Shown: positions 9,259 through 19,482 of the stretch, piece by piece
Layout: every line of letters begins with the position of its first letter
Position numbering within the stretch: position 1 is the first letter of the stretch
DNA from: Pragia fontium DSM 5563 = ATCC 49100
Lineage (GTDB): Bacteria; Pseudomonadota; Gammaproteobacteria; Enterobacterales; Enterobacteriaceae
Reading direction: 5' to 3'
DNA: 64,000 nt
Assembly: GCF_900112475.1 (NCBI RefSeq)
Contig: NZ_FOLW01000002.1
Coordinates: forward strand, 124,001 to 188,000
The notes under the pieces: generated by a model
Told to the model about the DNA's origin: nothing
Databases searched by the model: none
Seen by the model: the letters and a program-made list of their open reading frames with translations, nothing else
Position numbers and translations under genes: made by a program

Positions 9259-9810
9259 ATGACTAATACAGAACAGCAGCTACAGTTAATTAAAGATAGT
9301 ATCATTACTATCCCAGACTACCCGAAAGCGGGCATTCTTTTTCGTGATATCACGACATTACTGGAAAACCCGGCTGCTTTTTCTGCTTCTATCCAGTTGA
9401 TGGTAGAGCGCTATAAGAATCAGGGTATAACCAAAGTTGTTGGTACTGAAGCGCGCGGTTTTCTGTTTGGCGCCCCGGTTGCGCTGGCTTTAGGGATTGG
9501 CTTTGTGCCAGTACGTAAGAAAGGTAAATTACCACGGGAAACCTTACAGGAAACCTACGATCTGGAATACGGTACTGACATATTAGAAATTCATACTGAC
9601 AGTATTAACCAGAATGATAAGGTTTTGGTTATTGATGATCTATTGGCAACTGGCGGGACTATCGAAGCAACGGCAAAACTGATTCGCCGTCTAGGTGGAA
9701 ATGTGGCTGATGCTGCTTTTGTCATTGAATTGCCAGAGCTTGGGGGGCGTGCACGTTTGGCTTCTCAGAATATTGAATGTTATAGCCTTGTCTCGTTTGA
9801 CGGTCATTAA
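9259..9810 (+). CDS. apt: Adenine phosphoribosyltransferase
   Basis: This 183-residue enzyme converts adenine and PRPP to AMP in purine salvage. It carries the PRPP-binding motif [13 protein letters not shown] (about residues 122-134), the flexible loop [10 protein letters not shown] and the adenine-pocket [12 protein letters not shown] segment. The start at [12 protein letters not shown] matches E. coli Apt (MTATAQQLEYLK, 183 residues); an in-frame start 69 bases upstream would add 23 residues without family support. It precedes dnaX by 76 bases, the E. coli arrangement. Confidence 0.95.
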   Translation: MTNTEQQLQLIKDSIITIPDYPKAGILFRDITTLLENPAAFSASIQLMVERYKNQGITKVVGTEARGFLFGAPVALALGIGFVPVRKKGKLPRETLQETYDLEYGTDILEIHTDSINQNDKVLVIDDLLATGGTIEATAKLIRRLGGNVADAAFVIELPELGGRARLASQNIECYSLVSFDGH

Positions 9811-9886
9811 TCCAGAACAAACATCGTCGCGAACCATTGGCTGTGATAAGATGCCTCCACTTTTTTAACCGACTTTTCTGGTACCA

Positions 9887-11875
9887 ATGAGCTATCAAGT
9901 TCTGGCCCGTAAGTGGCGCCCACAAAGCTTTGCAGACGTTGTCGGTCAGGAACATGTTCTGACCGCCATCTCTAATGGTCTGTCTTTGGGACGGATCCAT
10001 CACGCTTACCTGTTTTCCGGAACCCGAGGCGTCGGTAAAACCTCGATAGCCCGATTATTGGCTAAAGGTTTAAACTGCGAAACAGGCATTACGGCTACCC
10101 CCTGCGGTAAGTGCGGCAACTGTCTCGAAATCGAGGCCGGGCGCTTTGTCGATCTTTTAGAGATTGACGCCGCATCACGTACGAAAGTAGAAGATACCCG
10201 TGAACTGCTGGACAACGTGCAATATGCACCGGCTCGCGGTCGCTTTAAAGTTTATCTTATCGATGAAGTGCACATGCTCTCCCGCCACAGTTTTAATGCA
10301 TTGCTTAAAACGTTGGAAGAGCCGCCGGAACATGTGAAGTTTTTGCTGGCGACCACCGATCCACAGAAGCTGCCGGTGACTATTCTGTCGCGCTGTTTGC
10401 AATTTCATCTGAAAGCGCTAGATGTCGATCAGATTAAAGGCCAGTTGGAAAAGATTCTACTGGCTGAACAGATTCAGTCTGAACCTCGGGCTTTACAATT
10501 ACTGGCTCGTGCCGCTGAAGGCAGCATGCGCGACGCCCTAAGCTTGACCGATCAGGCGATAGCAATGGGTGATGGGGTTGTTGCTACAGACTCCGTCAGT
10601 ATGATGCTGGGAACTTTGGATGACGAACATGCGCTGGCCTTGGTTGAGGCATTAACCCACGCCAATGGTGAAGCGTTAATGTCGCTGGTGAGTCAGGTTG
10701 CCGCCAAGGGCGTTGACTGGGAAACCTTGCTGGTGGAAATGTTGGCGTTGTTGCATCAGGTGGCGATGGTTCAACTGTTACCGACGGCACTGGATCCATT
10801 ACAGCATAATGAACAGCGTATGCGTGATTTGGCCAGACAGATGTCGCCGCAGGACTTACAGCTTTATTATCAAACGCTGTTAGTTGGTCGTAAAGAATTA
10901 ACCTATGCGCCGGATCGGCGTATGGGCGTAGAAATGGCTTTGCTGCGGGCGCTGGCTTTTCATCCCAAAATGGTGGTGAATACGCCAGCGCCCACTCCGC
11001 AGCCAACCAGCACACAACCTGCCTTATCAGCACCTGCAGGAGTTAGACCGGCTGCACCGGTTCAACAACAGCAAGCAGTTTCTGAGCCTCAGCCAACGGT
11101 AGTGCCCCCGCTTAGTCAGCAAAGTGCTAAAGCTGCTGATGAAGATATGACTCAGGGTTTGTCACAATCTACGGCTCAGATGTTACAGGCGCGCAATCAG
11201 TTGCGGCGTCAACAGGGGACATCCGACGCAAAAAAGAGTGATCCGGCGACGCCATCAAAAGTGAAGCCGGTATCTTCGGTGTTGGAGCGTTTAGCTTCAG
11301 CAACCGAAAAGAGTGCGGGATCGCGGCCAGCGAAAGCGCCTCAAGCCCCGGCTAAGAAAGAGAGCTATCGTTGGAAAGCCCAGAACGATTTTGAAGCGGT
11401 GAGTGAACCCGTTGCTACGCCGAAGGCGCTACGTTCAGCGTTGGAGCATGAAAAAACGCCGGAGCTTTCAGCTAAGTTGGCGGAAGAGTCTTTAAGCCGA
11501 GACACCTGGGCGGCGGAGATTAGTCAACTGCCGTTGCCTAAGCTGGTTCAGCAGTTGGCATTGAACGCTTTTAAACAACAATTGTCAGATAATGAAGTTT
11601 GTTTACATTTGCGTCCGTCTCAGCGCCATTTAAACTCGGAATCAGCGCAGAAAGTGTTAACTGATGCCATGAGTGAACATGCCGGGCAGCCGATTACGCT
11701 TACCGTCGTTGAAGATGAAGATCTATCGGTGAAAACGCCGTTAGAGTGGCGTCAGGCTATTTACGAAGAGAAGCTGGCGCAGGCCAGAGAATCGATAACT
11801 TCGGACAACAATATTCAAACGCTTTGCCGTTACTTTGAGGCCGAGCTGGATGAAGATAGTATTAGACCCGTATAA
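9887..11875 (+). CDS. dnaX: DNA polymerase III tau/gamma subunit DnaX
   Basis: The full-length tau protein is 662 residues (E. coli 643). The AAA+ clamp-loader core has Walker A GTRGVGKTS (45-53), zinc cysteines at 64, 73, 76 and 79, Walker B LIDEVHMLS and the sensor LSRC. A Pro/Gln/Ala-rich linker (about 360-520) precedes the C-terminal domains that bind DnaB and the polymerase alpha subunit. An internal frameshift signal at 11214-11270 should also produce gamma, ending after codon 451. The product loads the beta clamp and tethers polymerase cores at the fork. It is followed by ybaB and recR. Confidence 0.97.
   Translation: MSYQVLARKWRPQSFADVVGQEHVLTAISNGLSLGRIHHAYLFSGTRGVGKTSIARLLAKGLNCETGITATPCGKCGNCLEIEAGRFVDLLEIDAASRTKVEDTRELLDNVQYAPARGRFKVYLIDEVHMLSRHSFNALLKTLEEPPEHVKFLLATTDPQKLPVTILSRCLQFHLKALDVDQIKGQLEKILLAEQIQSEPRALQLLARAAEGSMRDALSLTDQAIAMGDGVVATDSVSMMLGTLDDEHALALVEALTHANGEALMSLVSQVAAKGVDWETLLVEMLALLHQVAMVQLLPTALDPLQHNEQRMRDLARQMSPQDLQLYYQTLLVGRKELTYAPDRRMGVEMALLRALAFHPKMVVNTPAPTPQPTSTQPALSAPAGVRPAAPVQQQQAVSEPQPTVVPPLSQQSAKAADEDMTQGLSQSTAQMLQARNQLRRQQGTSDAKKSDPATPSKVKPVSSVLERLASATEKSAGSRPAKAPQAPAKKESYRWKAQNDFEAVSEPVATPKALRSALEHEKTPELSAKLAEESLSRDTWAAEISQLPLPKLVQQLALNAFKQQLSDNEVCLHLRPSQRHLNSESAQKVLTDAMSEHAGQPITLTVVEDEDLSVKTPLEWRQAIYEEKLAQARESITSDNNIQTLCRYFEAELDEDSIRPV
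11214..11270 (+). other. dnaX: Programmed -1 frameshift signal producing the gamma subunit
   Basis: Three E. coli-like elements are present in register. A Shine-Dalgarno-like AGGGGA (11214-11219) lies 10 bases before the slippery heptamer A-AAA-AAG (11230-11236). Slipping back one base makes the next codons GAG TGA, so gamma stops at 11239-11241 after one Glu. A CCGGC/GCCGG stem (11243-11247 with 11266-11270) begins 6 bases downstream. This is the arrangement established for E. coli dnaX. Confidence 0.93.
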
Positions 11876-11899
11876 GCGATTACCGTTATTCCTTGATGA

Positions 11900-12276
<377 letters not shown>

Positions 12277-12277
<1 letters not shown>

Positions 12278-12882
12278 TGCAAACCAGTCCTCTGCTTGAA
12301 TCTCTGATGGAAGCGCTGCGCTGTTTACCCGGTGTCGGGCCAAAGTCAGCACAGCGTATGGCATTTCAACTGCTACAGCGCGATCGCAGTGGTGGGATGC
12401 GTTTAGCGCAGTCGCTAACTCGGGCAATGTCTGAAATTGGTCATTGCCGAGACTGCCGAACGTTTACCGAAGAAGAAGTGTGCACTATCTGTAGTAACCA
12501 ACGACGTCAGAGCAGCGGTCAGATTTGTGTGGTCGAAAGCCCGGCTGACATCCATGCGATTGAGCAAACCGGGCAATTTGCCGGTAGATATTTCGTTCTG
12601 ATGGGGCATTTGTCTCCGTTGGATGGCATTGGCCCTAACGATATCGGTTTGGATCGTCTGGAAGAACGCTTGGCATCAGAAAAGATGAATGAAGTGATTC
12701 TGGCCACCAACCCCACGGTAGAAGGGGATGCCACCGCCAACTTTATTGCTGAAATGTGCGCCATGTACGGCGTGATGGCCAGCCGTATCGCCCACGGTGT
12801 TCCCGTCGGTGGCGAACTGGAGATGGTGGATGGCACGACGTTGTCTCACTCTTTGGCTGGGCGCCATCAGATAAAGTTTTAA
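12277..12882 (+). CDS. recR: Recombination protein RecR
   Basis: A 201-residue protein, the same length as E. coli RecR. It has an N-terminal helix-hairpin-helix ([14 protein letters not shown]), a four-cysteine zinc finger (Cys57, 60, 69, 72), and a Toprim domain starting [13 protein letters not shown] (about 86 onward), with GDATANFI and VPVGGELE near the end. RecR acts with RecO and RecF to load RecA on SSB-coated gaps. Its ATG overlaps the ybaB stop (TAATG). A terminator follows within 10 bases. Confidence 0.96.
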
Positions 12883-12891
12883 GTCAGTCAA

Positions 12892-12920
12892 GAAAACTCC
12901 ATGAGTGAGTTTTCTTTTTT
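12892..12920 (+). terminator. Terminator of the dnaX-ybaB-recR operon
   Basis: GAAAACTC (12892-12899) pairs with GAGTTTTC (12907-12914) across a 7-base loop, then TTTTTT follows. It begins 9 bases after the recR stop. Confidence 0.9.
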
Positions 12921-12935
12921 GCCCTTTTTATTAAG

Positions 12936-12993
12936 TGCTTGAATTCAGACGACAACTGAGTGAGGGAACACGTCCAGCATTCATGCTGGACGT
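12936..12993. repeat. Dispersed palindromic repeat, copy 1
   Basis: The segment contains a GAATTCAG-CGACA-CTGAG-GAGGGAA block followed by a perfect 11-bp inverted repeat (ACGTCCAGCAT at 12970-12980, ATGCTGGACGT at 12983-12993). A second copy with the same block and hairpin lies at 22438-22497. Both copies are intergenic. I do not recognise it as ERIC, BOX or a classical REP element. Confidence 0.7.
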
Positions 12994-13199
12994 GGCGCTC
13001 GCCCTAGTGCCTCTGCTCGGCCACGTGCGCTAACGTTGATTTATTCTCTGCATTGATAGTGGACGAAACTTTCCCCGTCATTAAACTTAACTGACTAACA
13101 TTACATTAATATTCTCGCCATTTTTCATCGCTAAAAATCAGTTTTTCGCCGATTTTCAATACTTATTAGGTTTTTTTCGCTCATCTGAATTTTTATAGA

Positions 13200-13226
13200 C
13201 TTGAAAAGCTTCAGGTTAATCCCCAT
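13200..13226 (+). promoter_or_regulatory. Heat-shock (sigma-32) promoter of htpG
   Basis: CTTGAAA (13200-13206), a 14-base spacer and CCCCAT (13221-13226) match the sigma-32 consensus and the known E. coli htpG promoter. It lies 74 bases before the htpG start. Confidence 0.9.
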
Positions 13227-13299
13227 CTGTTAACCATTCAGTCTTTGTGCGCTGCACACCCTAAACTGCCTACATGAAATCAAGATATTGAGGTAAGCA

Positions 13300-15183
13300 A
13301 TGAGTATGAAAGGTCAAGAAACCAGAGGATTCCAATCAGAAGTTAAACAGCTTTTGCATTTGATGATCCATTCTCTCTATTCCAACAAAGAAATCTTTTT
13401 GCGTGAGCTAATATCTAACGCCTCCGATGCGGCAGATAAACTGCGTTTTCGCGCATTATCTAATTCTGATTTATATCAGGGTGACGGTGAACTTGGCGTT
13501 CGCGTGTCAATCGATAAAGAAAAACGTACCTTGACCCTGAGTGATAACGGCATTGGTATGACCCGTGATGAAGTGATTGATAATCTGGGGACCATTGCTA
13601 AATCAGGCACCAAAGCTTTCCTTGAGTCGATGGGTAGCGATCAGGCTAAAGATAGCCAGTTGATCGGCCAATTTGGCGTTGGTTTTTATTCAGCCTTCAT
13701 TGTGGCGGATAAAGTCAGCGTACGCACCCGCGCAGCAGGTGCCGCAGAAGATGAAGCGGTATTCTGGGAATCAGCTGGTGAAGGTGAATACACCATTGCT
13801 GATATCAGCAAACCACAACGTGGTACTGAAATTACCCTGCATCTGCGTGAAGGTGAAGATGAATTTTTGGATGACTGGCGCGTTCGGTCGGTCATTGGTA
13901 AATACTCCGATCATATTGCTTTACCGGTAGAAATTCAGGTTAAAGAAGAGAAAGAGGGTGAAGAGCCGCAGCTGCGTTGGGAAAAAATCAACAAGGCTCA
14001 GGCGCTTTGGACGCGTAATAAGTCAGAAATTGCGGATGAAGAATATAACGAATTCTATAAGCACGTTTCTCATGACTTCAGCGATCCTTTGGCGTGGAGC
14101 CATAACCGAGTAGAAGGTAAGCAAGAATATACCAGCCTGCTATATATTCCTTCACAGGCGCCATGGGATCTGTGGAACCGTGACCATAAACACGGCCTGA
14201 AGCTGTATGTGCAGCGCGTATTCATTATGGATGATGCAGAACAGTTCATGCCAAACTATCTGCGTTTCGTACGTGGGTTGATTGATTCCAACGATCTGCC
14301 ATTGAACGTATCTCGTGAAATCCTACAGGATAATCGTATTACCCAAAGTTTGCGTAATGCCTGTACTAAACGAGTATTACAGATGCTGGAAAAACTGGCT
14401 AAAAACGATGCTGATAAATACCAGCAGTTTTGGCAACAGTTCGGTCTGGTGTTAAAAGAAGGCCCGGCAGAAGATGGTGCTAACATTGAAACCATCGCTA
14501 GCTTGCTGCGTTTTGCATCAACCCATAACGAGAGTGATGCTCAGACGGTTTCTCTGGCGGACTATATCAGCCGCTTGCAGGAAGGACAGGACAAGATTTA
14601 CTACATTACGGCTGATAGCTATGCTGCAGCGAAGAATAGTCCTCATCTGGAACTGTTCCGTAAGAAAGGTATTGAGGTTCTGCTGCTGTCCGATCGCATT
14701 GATGAGTGGATGATGAGCTATCTGACTGAGTTTGACGGTAAGTCATTCCAGTCGGTTAGCAAAGCTGATGAAGCGCTGGATAAGCTGGCTGATGCAGAAA
14801 GTGAAGAGCAAAAGCAGGCAGAGAAAGAGCTGGAGCCTTTTGTTGAGCGCACCAAGGCTTTCCTGGGCGAGCGAGTAAAAGAAGTACGTTTGACTCATCG
14901 TCTGACGGATACGCCTGCGGTAGTGACGACTGACACTGATGAAATGACTACGCAAATGGCGAAGTTGTTTGCCGCTGCTGGCCAGAAAGCGCCGGAAGTG
15001 AAGTATATTTTTGAGTTGAATCCTGATCACGCATTAGTGAAGCGTGCTGCTGATGTTAGCGATGATGCAACATTTGGTGAATGGATTGAACTGTTGCTGG
15101 ATCAGGCTCTATTGGCGGAAAAAGGCAGTTTGGACGATCCAAACAGCTTTATTCGTCGGATGAACCAGCTACTGTTAAAATAA
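13300..15183 (+). CDS. htpG: Molecular chaperone HtpG (bacterial Hsp90)
   Basis: A 627-residue Hsp90. The N-terminal GHKL ATPase has [25 protein letters not shown] and [11 protein letters not shown] in order. The middle domain contains the conserved [11 protein letters not shown] segment with its catalytic Arg, and the C-terminal dimerisation domain ends in [10 protein letters not shown]. It remodels client proteins with DnaK. The chosen ATG has GAGGT 6 bases upstream; starting at the second Met would match the E. coli start MKGQET exactly but leaves a long ribosome-site spacing. A sigma-32 promoter lies upstream and a terminator follows. Confidence 0.97.
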   Translation: MSMKGQETRGFQSEVKQLLHLMIHSLYSNKEIFLRELISNASDAADKLRFRALSNSDLYQGDGELGVRVSIDKEKRTLTLSDNGIGMTRDEVIDNLGTIAKSGTKAFLESMGSDQAKDSQLIGQFGVGFYSAFIVADKVSVRTRAAGAAEDEAVFWESAGEGEYTIADISKPQRGTEITLHLREGEDEFLDDWRVRSVIGKYSDHIALPVEIQVKEEKEGEEPQLRWEKINKAQALWTRNKSEIADEEYNEFYKHVSHDFSDPLAWSHNRVEGKQEYTSLLYIPSQAPWDLWNRDHKHGLKLYVQRVFIMDDAEQFMPNYLRFVRGLIDSNDLPLNVSREILQDNRITQSLRNACTKRVLQMLEKLAKNDADKYQQFWQQFGLVLKEGPAEDGANIETIASLLRFASTHNESDAQTVSLADYISRLQEGQDKIYYITADSYAAAKNSPHLELFRKKGIEVLLLSDRIDEWMMSYLTEFDGKSFQSVSKADEALDKLADAESEEQKQAEKELEPFVERTKAFLGERVKEVRLTHRLTDTPAVVTTDTDEMTTQMAKLFAAAGQKAPEVKYIFELNPDHALVKRAADVSDDATFGEWIELLLDQALLAEKGSLDDPNSFIRRMNQLLLK

Positions 15184-15200
15184 CACCGATATACAGTCTG

Positions 15201-15234
15201 AATGAGCCGACTAGCCATGTCGGCTCATTTATTT
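15201..15234 (+). terminator. Terminator of htpG
   Basis: An 11-bp perfect stem (AATGAGCCGAC at 15201-15211, GTCGGCTCATT at 15219-15229) is followed by TATTTC. It lies 18 bases after the htpG stop. Confidence 0.88.
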
Positions 15235-15429
15235 CAGATTCCTTAATTGATTGAACCCGCGCTCAAACACCTTATTGATAGATGAATAGCAATTAATTTC
15301 AAACTGTTAGGTCGATTTTTTATGAGTGGTGTTACTGAGGCTATCGTTATCTACCCCTTGAGCATCATGGCGTAGGGTGATAAGGTTCGTTGGTTTTCCA
15401 TCAATTTAATATAAAAGCTAAATTTCTAG

Positions 15430-16086
<657 letters not shown>

Positions 16087-16111
16087 ACGAGCGGTACTAT
16101 AATTTGCTAAA

Positions 16112-16142
16112 CAAGGCGACCTTAGGGTCGCCTTGATTGTTT
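16112..16142 (+). terminator. Terminator of adk
   Basis: CAAGGCGAC (16112-16120) pairs with GTCGCCTTG (16127-16135) and is followed by ATTGTTTC. It lies 25 bases after the adk stop. Confidence 0.85.
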
Positions 16143-16223
16143 CTGGATAACCCTTTTTTATCAGCCGTATATAACTTGTTGATTGTTAATGCCATAAAAA
16201 ATTGACTCAAAAAGGGTATATAA

Positions 16224-16259
16224 GCTACTGGGGTCAATAAAATGATTAACAACAGTAGC
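16224..16259 (+). promoter_or_regulatory. Inverted repeat in the presumed CRISPR leader
   Basis: GCTACTG (16224-16230) and CAGTAGC (16253-16259) are exact inverted copies ending 19 bases before the first CRISPR-like repeat. The surrounding 16143-16278 is AT-rich and gene-free, the place where a leader would be. Leader function is inferred. Confidence 0.4.
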
Positions 16260-16278
16260 ATAGTGGGTTATTGTTCTA

Positions 16279-16426
16279 GTTAACCGCCGTATAGGCGGCT
16301 TAGAAAGCTCATCATCAACCTTAGCCCTGCGCCCATCAGTTAACCGCCGCATAGGTGGCTTAGAAGCTATAGTTGCTGAATATCAAGAGTATGGCCTTTT
16401 GAACCGCTGTATAGGTGGCTTGAAAA
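16279..16426 (+). CRISPR. Decayed type I-F CRISPR array (three repeats, two 32-base spacers)
   Basis: Three 28-base units begin at 16279, 16339 and 16399, exactly 60 bases apart, leaving spacers of 32 bases (16307-16338 and 16367-16398). Repeat 1 reads GTTAACCGCC-GTATAGGC-GGCTTAGAAA. It differs from the usual I-F repeat (GTTCACTGCC-GTATAGGC-AGCTTAGAAA) at three sites; two of these (T7 to C, A19 to G) are paired stem positions, so the hairpin is kept. Repeat 2 has three further changes, and repeat 3 has more. A shorter match (TAGGCAGCTT at 16458-16467) may be a fourth remnant. Orientation, from the CTTAGAAA handle, is plus. No cas genes are in the window. Confidence 0.8.
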
Positions 16427-16530
16427 CAAGGTTAGACGCTGTCTGCAATAGGCCATGTAGGCAGCTTCCTCTTCTACTGATAAGATAGCGCCAATTGTTT
16501 TTAATACCTTGCACAGGCAGTTAGAAAACC

Positions 16531-17490
16531 ATGTCTCAACTTAAAACCGGAATCCTGCTCGTTAACTTAGGTACTCCTGATGCGCCGACGGCGAAGGCGG
16601 TTAAGCGTTATCTTGCCCAGTTTTTACACGATCGCCGGGTGGTGGATACCAATCGATTTATTTGGTGTCCGTTGCTGCACTGGATTATCTTGCCGAGCCG
16701 CTCACCAAAAGTGGCTAAGCTGTATCAGGAAGTGTGGACTGACGAGGGGTCTCCTTTATTGGTTTATAGCCGTAAACAGCAACAGGCTTTGGCTGCGCGC
16801 TTACCGGATACACCGGTGGAATTGGCCATGACCTATGGTTCACCATCGGTTAATCAGGCGTTAGAACGTTTACAGCGCCAGAATGTGCAGCGTTTGGTGG
16901 TATTACCGATGTACCCCCAATACTCTTGTTCGACAACGGGGGCGGCCTGGGATGCGCTTTCCGCCGAGTTTAAAAAACGCCGTGATTTACCAGAAGTGGT
17001 TTTTATTCGTGATTACGCGCAACACCCTCAATATATTGCTGCGCTAGCCCAGTCAATTAAGGCTTCTTTCGTGCAGCACGGTCAGCCGGATCTGTTACTG
17101 TTTTCCTATCACGGTATTCCGCAGCGCTATGCGAATGAAGGGGATGATTACCCACTGCGCTGTGAGGCAACCACACAGGCGGTTGTGGCTGCGTTAGGAT
17201 TAAGTGAATCTCAGTATAAAATGACTTACCAATCGCGCTTTGGTCGTGAAGCGTGGCTACAGCCTTATACCGATGAAACGTTGAAGGCATTACCTGCTCA
17301 GGGCGTGAAGCGAGTACAGGTGATTTGTCCGGGATTTTCCGCTGATTGTCTGGAAACCATTGAAGAAATTGATAAGCAAAACCGTGAGTTCTTTATGGCG
17401 CAGGGCGGTGAATCTTATCGTTATATTCCGGCGTTAAATGATAGTCCGGCTCATATTGATTTACTGCAGGCGTTGGTCACGGGAAAATAA
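16531..17490 (+). CDS. hemH: Ferrochelatase
   Basis: This 319-residue enzyme (E. coli 320) inserts ferrous iron into protoporphyrin IX, the last step of heme synthesis. It opens with [15 protein letters not shown]. It carries the catalytic-histidine motif [10 protein letters not shown] (about residues 190-199), the acidic metal-binding stretch [12 protein letters not shown] near 270, and the conserved [13 protein letters not shown] loop. It follows adk as in E. coli, but the gap here holds the CRISPR remnant. It converges with ybaL, and a long hairpin separates the two. Confidence 0.96.
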   Translation: MSQLKTGILLVNLGTPDAPTAKAVKRYLAQFLHDRRVVDTNRFIWCPLLHWIILPSRSPKVAKLYQEVWTDEGSPLLVYSRKQQQALAARLPDTPVELAMTYGSPSVNQALERLQRQNVQRLVVLPMYPQYSCSTTGAAWDALSAEFKKRRDLPEVVFIRDYAQHPQYIAALAQSIKASFVQHGQPDLLLFSYHGIPQRYANEGDDYPLRCEATTQAVVAALGLSESQYKMTYQSRFGREAWLQPYTDETLKALPAQGVKRVQVICPGFSADCLETIEEIDKQNREFFMAQGGESYRYIPALNDSPAHIDLLQALVTGK

Positions 17491-17498
17491 ATAAACGT

Positions 17499-17542
17499 CA
17501 GGCCCGTTATTCAGCTTCCTGATGGAGTGAATAACGGGCCTG
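17499..17542. terminator. Bidirectional terminator between hemH and ybaL
   Basis: A perfect 15-bp stem (17499-17513 with 17528-17542, sequence CAGGCCCGTTATTCA on the left) encloses a 14-base loop. It lies between convergent stops, so it probably serves both genes. Confidence 0.8.
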
Positions 17543-17566
17543 AAAATACATCGAGGACATTGGTGA

Positions 17567-19264
17567 TTAAATCGGGCAGCCTTCTGCTTTATTCGGATTT
17601 AACGACATATCCAGATGCAGCTCTTCCAGCATACTTTGGGCAATTTCTCTCTCGCCCATAATGACATGGTTTGCTCCACGTTCAGAGATATACTCCACCT
17701 CATCATCGTAGTGAGCTCGGGCAATAATCATCAGGTCTGGTCTTTGTGCGCGGGCGTAGGCAACAATTTCACCGGCCTCATAGCCGTTTGGCGTGGTAAC
17801 TAACAGGCAGCGAGCACAATCCAGCCGGGCTAACGACATCATTTCATGGTTACCGGCATTCCCCAACACGGTGCTGATATCCCGCTCACGCAGCATTTCG
17901 ACTCGTGATAGTGAGTTTTCTACTACCACTAAAGGAATATCCCGATCGTGAAGACGGCTGCCAAGGATGCTACCTACGCGGCCATAGCCAACCAGAATAA
18001 CGTGATTACACATATCTACAGGTACCTGAGCCACTTCTTCTTCTACCACTTCTTCAATAATTTGATCTTCAATGGTTTCGGTTTTATTCAGGTATTTACC
18101 AATGAGGTTAAATACTAGTGGGTTCAGTAGAATAGACAGGATAGCACCAGCCAGAATCAGACTCTGACCTTCTTTATCCATTACCCCTAAGGCTATTCCC
18201 ATGGTGGCCAAGATAAAGGCAAATTCACCGATTTGCGCCAAACTGGCAGAGATGGTTAAGGCCGTACGCTTGGAGTGGCCAAACAGGCGCACAATCAAGA
18301 ATGCAGCAATGGATTTACCAAGAACGATAATCACCAGCGTCGCCATGACAGCCAGCGGTTGCTCCAGTAGCGTCATTGGCTCAAACAGCATTCCGACCGA
18401 GACAAAGAACAGAACGGCAAATGCATCTCGTAGCGGTAGGGTATTTTGCGCGGCGCGATGGCTGAGTTCAGATTCGTTTAGCACCATACCGGCGAAGAAT
18501 GCGCCAAGGGCAAATGAGGCGCCAAATAGCTGTACAGAGCCGTAGGCGATACCCATAGCAATAGCCAGCACTGACAGGGTAAACAGTTCATTGGAGCCGG
18601 TACTGGCGCTTTTAGCCAGCAACCACGGTACGACCCGACGACCGACCACAATCATCAGGACGATAAAGGCAACTACTTTACCCAGCGTAATACCCAGCGA
18701 GATGGCCAGGCTAGCAAAATCGCTATGGCCCTGCTGTATAATTCCGGTAATGGCCGGTAATAAGACCAGCGCCAGCACCATCACTAAATCTTCAACAATC
18801 AGCCAGCCAATGGCAATTTTACCGCGTTGGCTTTCAATCAGTTGACGCTCTTCTAACGCACGTAGTAACACCACGGTACTTGCGGTAGAAAGACATAATC
18901 CAAAGACAATACCGTTAATCAGATCCCAACCCAGTCCATAGGCCAAACCCATACCGAGAAGCGTTGCGACGGCTATCTGGGTGATGGCGCCGGGAATGGC
19001 GATTTTTTTTACCGAGAGAAGATCTTTAAGGGAGAAATGAAGACCTACACCAAACATCAACAGAATAACGCCGACTTCAGCTAATTGGTTGGCCAGTACC
19101 TCATCAGCGACAAATCCTGGAGTGTGTTTACCTGCCACGATACCGGCAATCAGATATCCTACCAGTGGTGAAATACGTAGGCGATTGGCGATCAGGCCGA
19201 AAATAAAGGCCAGAACTAAGCCTCCGGCGATAGTGGTAATCAGTGGTGTAGAATGCTCCATCAA
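17567..19264 (-). CDS. ybaL: YbaL, CPA2-type cation/proton antiporter with RCK domain
   Basis: A 565-residue protein (E. coli YbaL 558). About the first 390 residues form a CPA2/KefB-like antiporter with some 12 hydrophobic helices, including SPLVGYLIAGIVAG, FGVGLHFS and the discontinuous-helix GLCLSTASTVVLLR. The C-terminal third is a TrkA-N (RCK) domain starting HVILVGYGRVGSILGSRL, a Rossmann nucleotide-binding motif. It is thought to exchange K+ or Na+ for protons, controlled by a bound nucleotide. An ATG-ATG pair makes the exact start uncertain by one residue. Confidence 0.93.
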   Translation of the reverse strand: MMEHSTPLITTIAGGLVLAFIFGLIANRLRISPLVGYLIAGIVAGKHTPGFVADEVLANQLAEVGVILLMFGVGLHFSLKDLLSVKKIAIPGAITQIAVATLLGMGLAYGLGWDLINGIVFGLCLSTASTVVLLRALEERQLIESQRGKIAIGWLIVEDLVMVLALVLLPAITGIIQQGHSDFASLAISLGITLGKVVAFIVLMIVVGRRVVPWLLAKSASTGSNELFTLSVLAIAMGIAYGSVQLFGASFALGAFFAGMVLNESELSHRAAQNTLPLRDAFAVLFFVSVGMLFEPMTLLEQPLAVMATLVIIVLGKSIAAFLIVRLFGHSKRTALTISASLAQIGEFAFILATMGIALGVMDKEGQSLILAGAILSILLNPLVFNLIGKYLNKTETIEDQIIEEVVEEEVAQVPVDMCNHVILVGYGRVGSILGSRLHDRDIPLVVVENSLSRVEMLRERDISTVLGNAGNHEMMSLARLDCARCLLVTTPNGYEAGEIVAYARAQRPDLMIIARAHYDDEVEYISERGANHVIMGEREIAQSMLEELHLDMSLNPNKAEGCPI

Positions 19265-19436
19265 CGTTCCTTCTTGTTGGGGGTGGACAGGGGACGTTTT
19301 AATTTTATGGTATTTACAACATTTTTGCTTGGAAAAATTTGCTATTTTTGAAAATAAGTGATGATTTCTTACTGAATCGATTTAAGAGCTGCATTTTTAT
19401 AAGATTAGTTTCATATCATCACGCTCTGCAAGGCTT

Positions 19437-19471
19437 TTCCGGCAGGGGAAATATCTTTTCCTCTGTCGGAA
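19437..19471 (-). terminator. Likely terminator of fsr
   Basis: TTCCGGCAGGGGAAA (19437-19451) pairs with TTTCCTCTGTCGGAA (19457-19471) at 13 of 15 positions. It lies 12 bases beyond the fsr stop on the minus strand. Confidence 0.55.
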
Positions 19472-19482
19472 GCGTGAGTTAT

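Noticed and set aside
12965..13024. Longer hairpin (GTGGC/GCCAC) around the dispersed repeat as a second terminator
   Set aside because: A good terminator already lies at 12892-12920, there is no T run here, and the same core recurs elsewhere as a repeat.
16161..16352. Minus-strand open frame across the CRISPR repeats
   Set aside because: It spans repeat and spacer borders and owes its openness to the repeat units; no protein family features.
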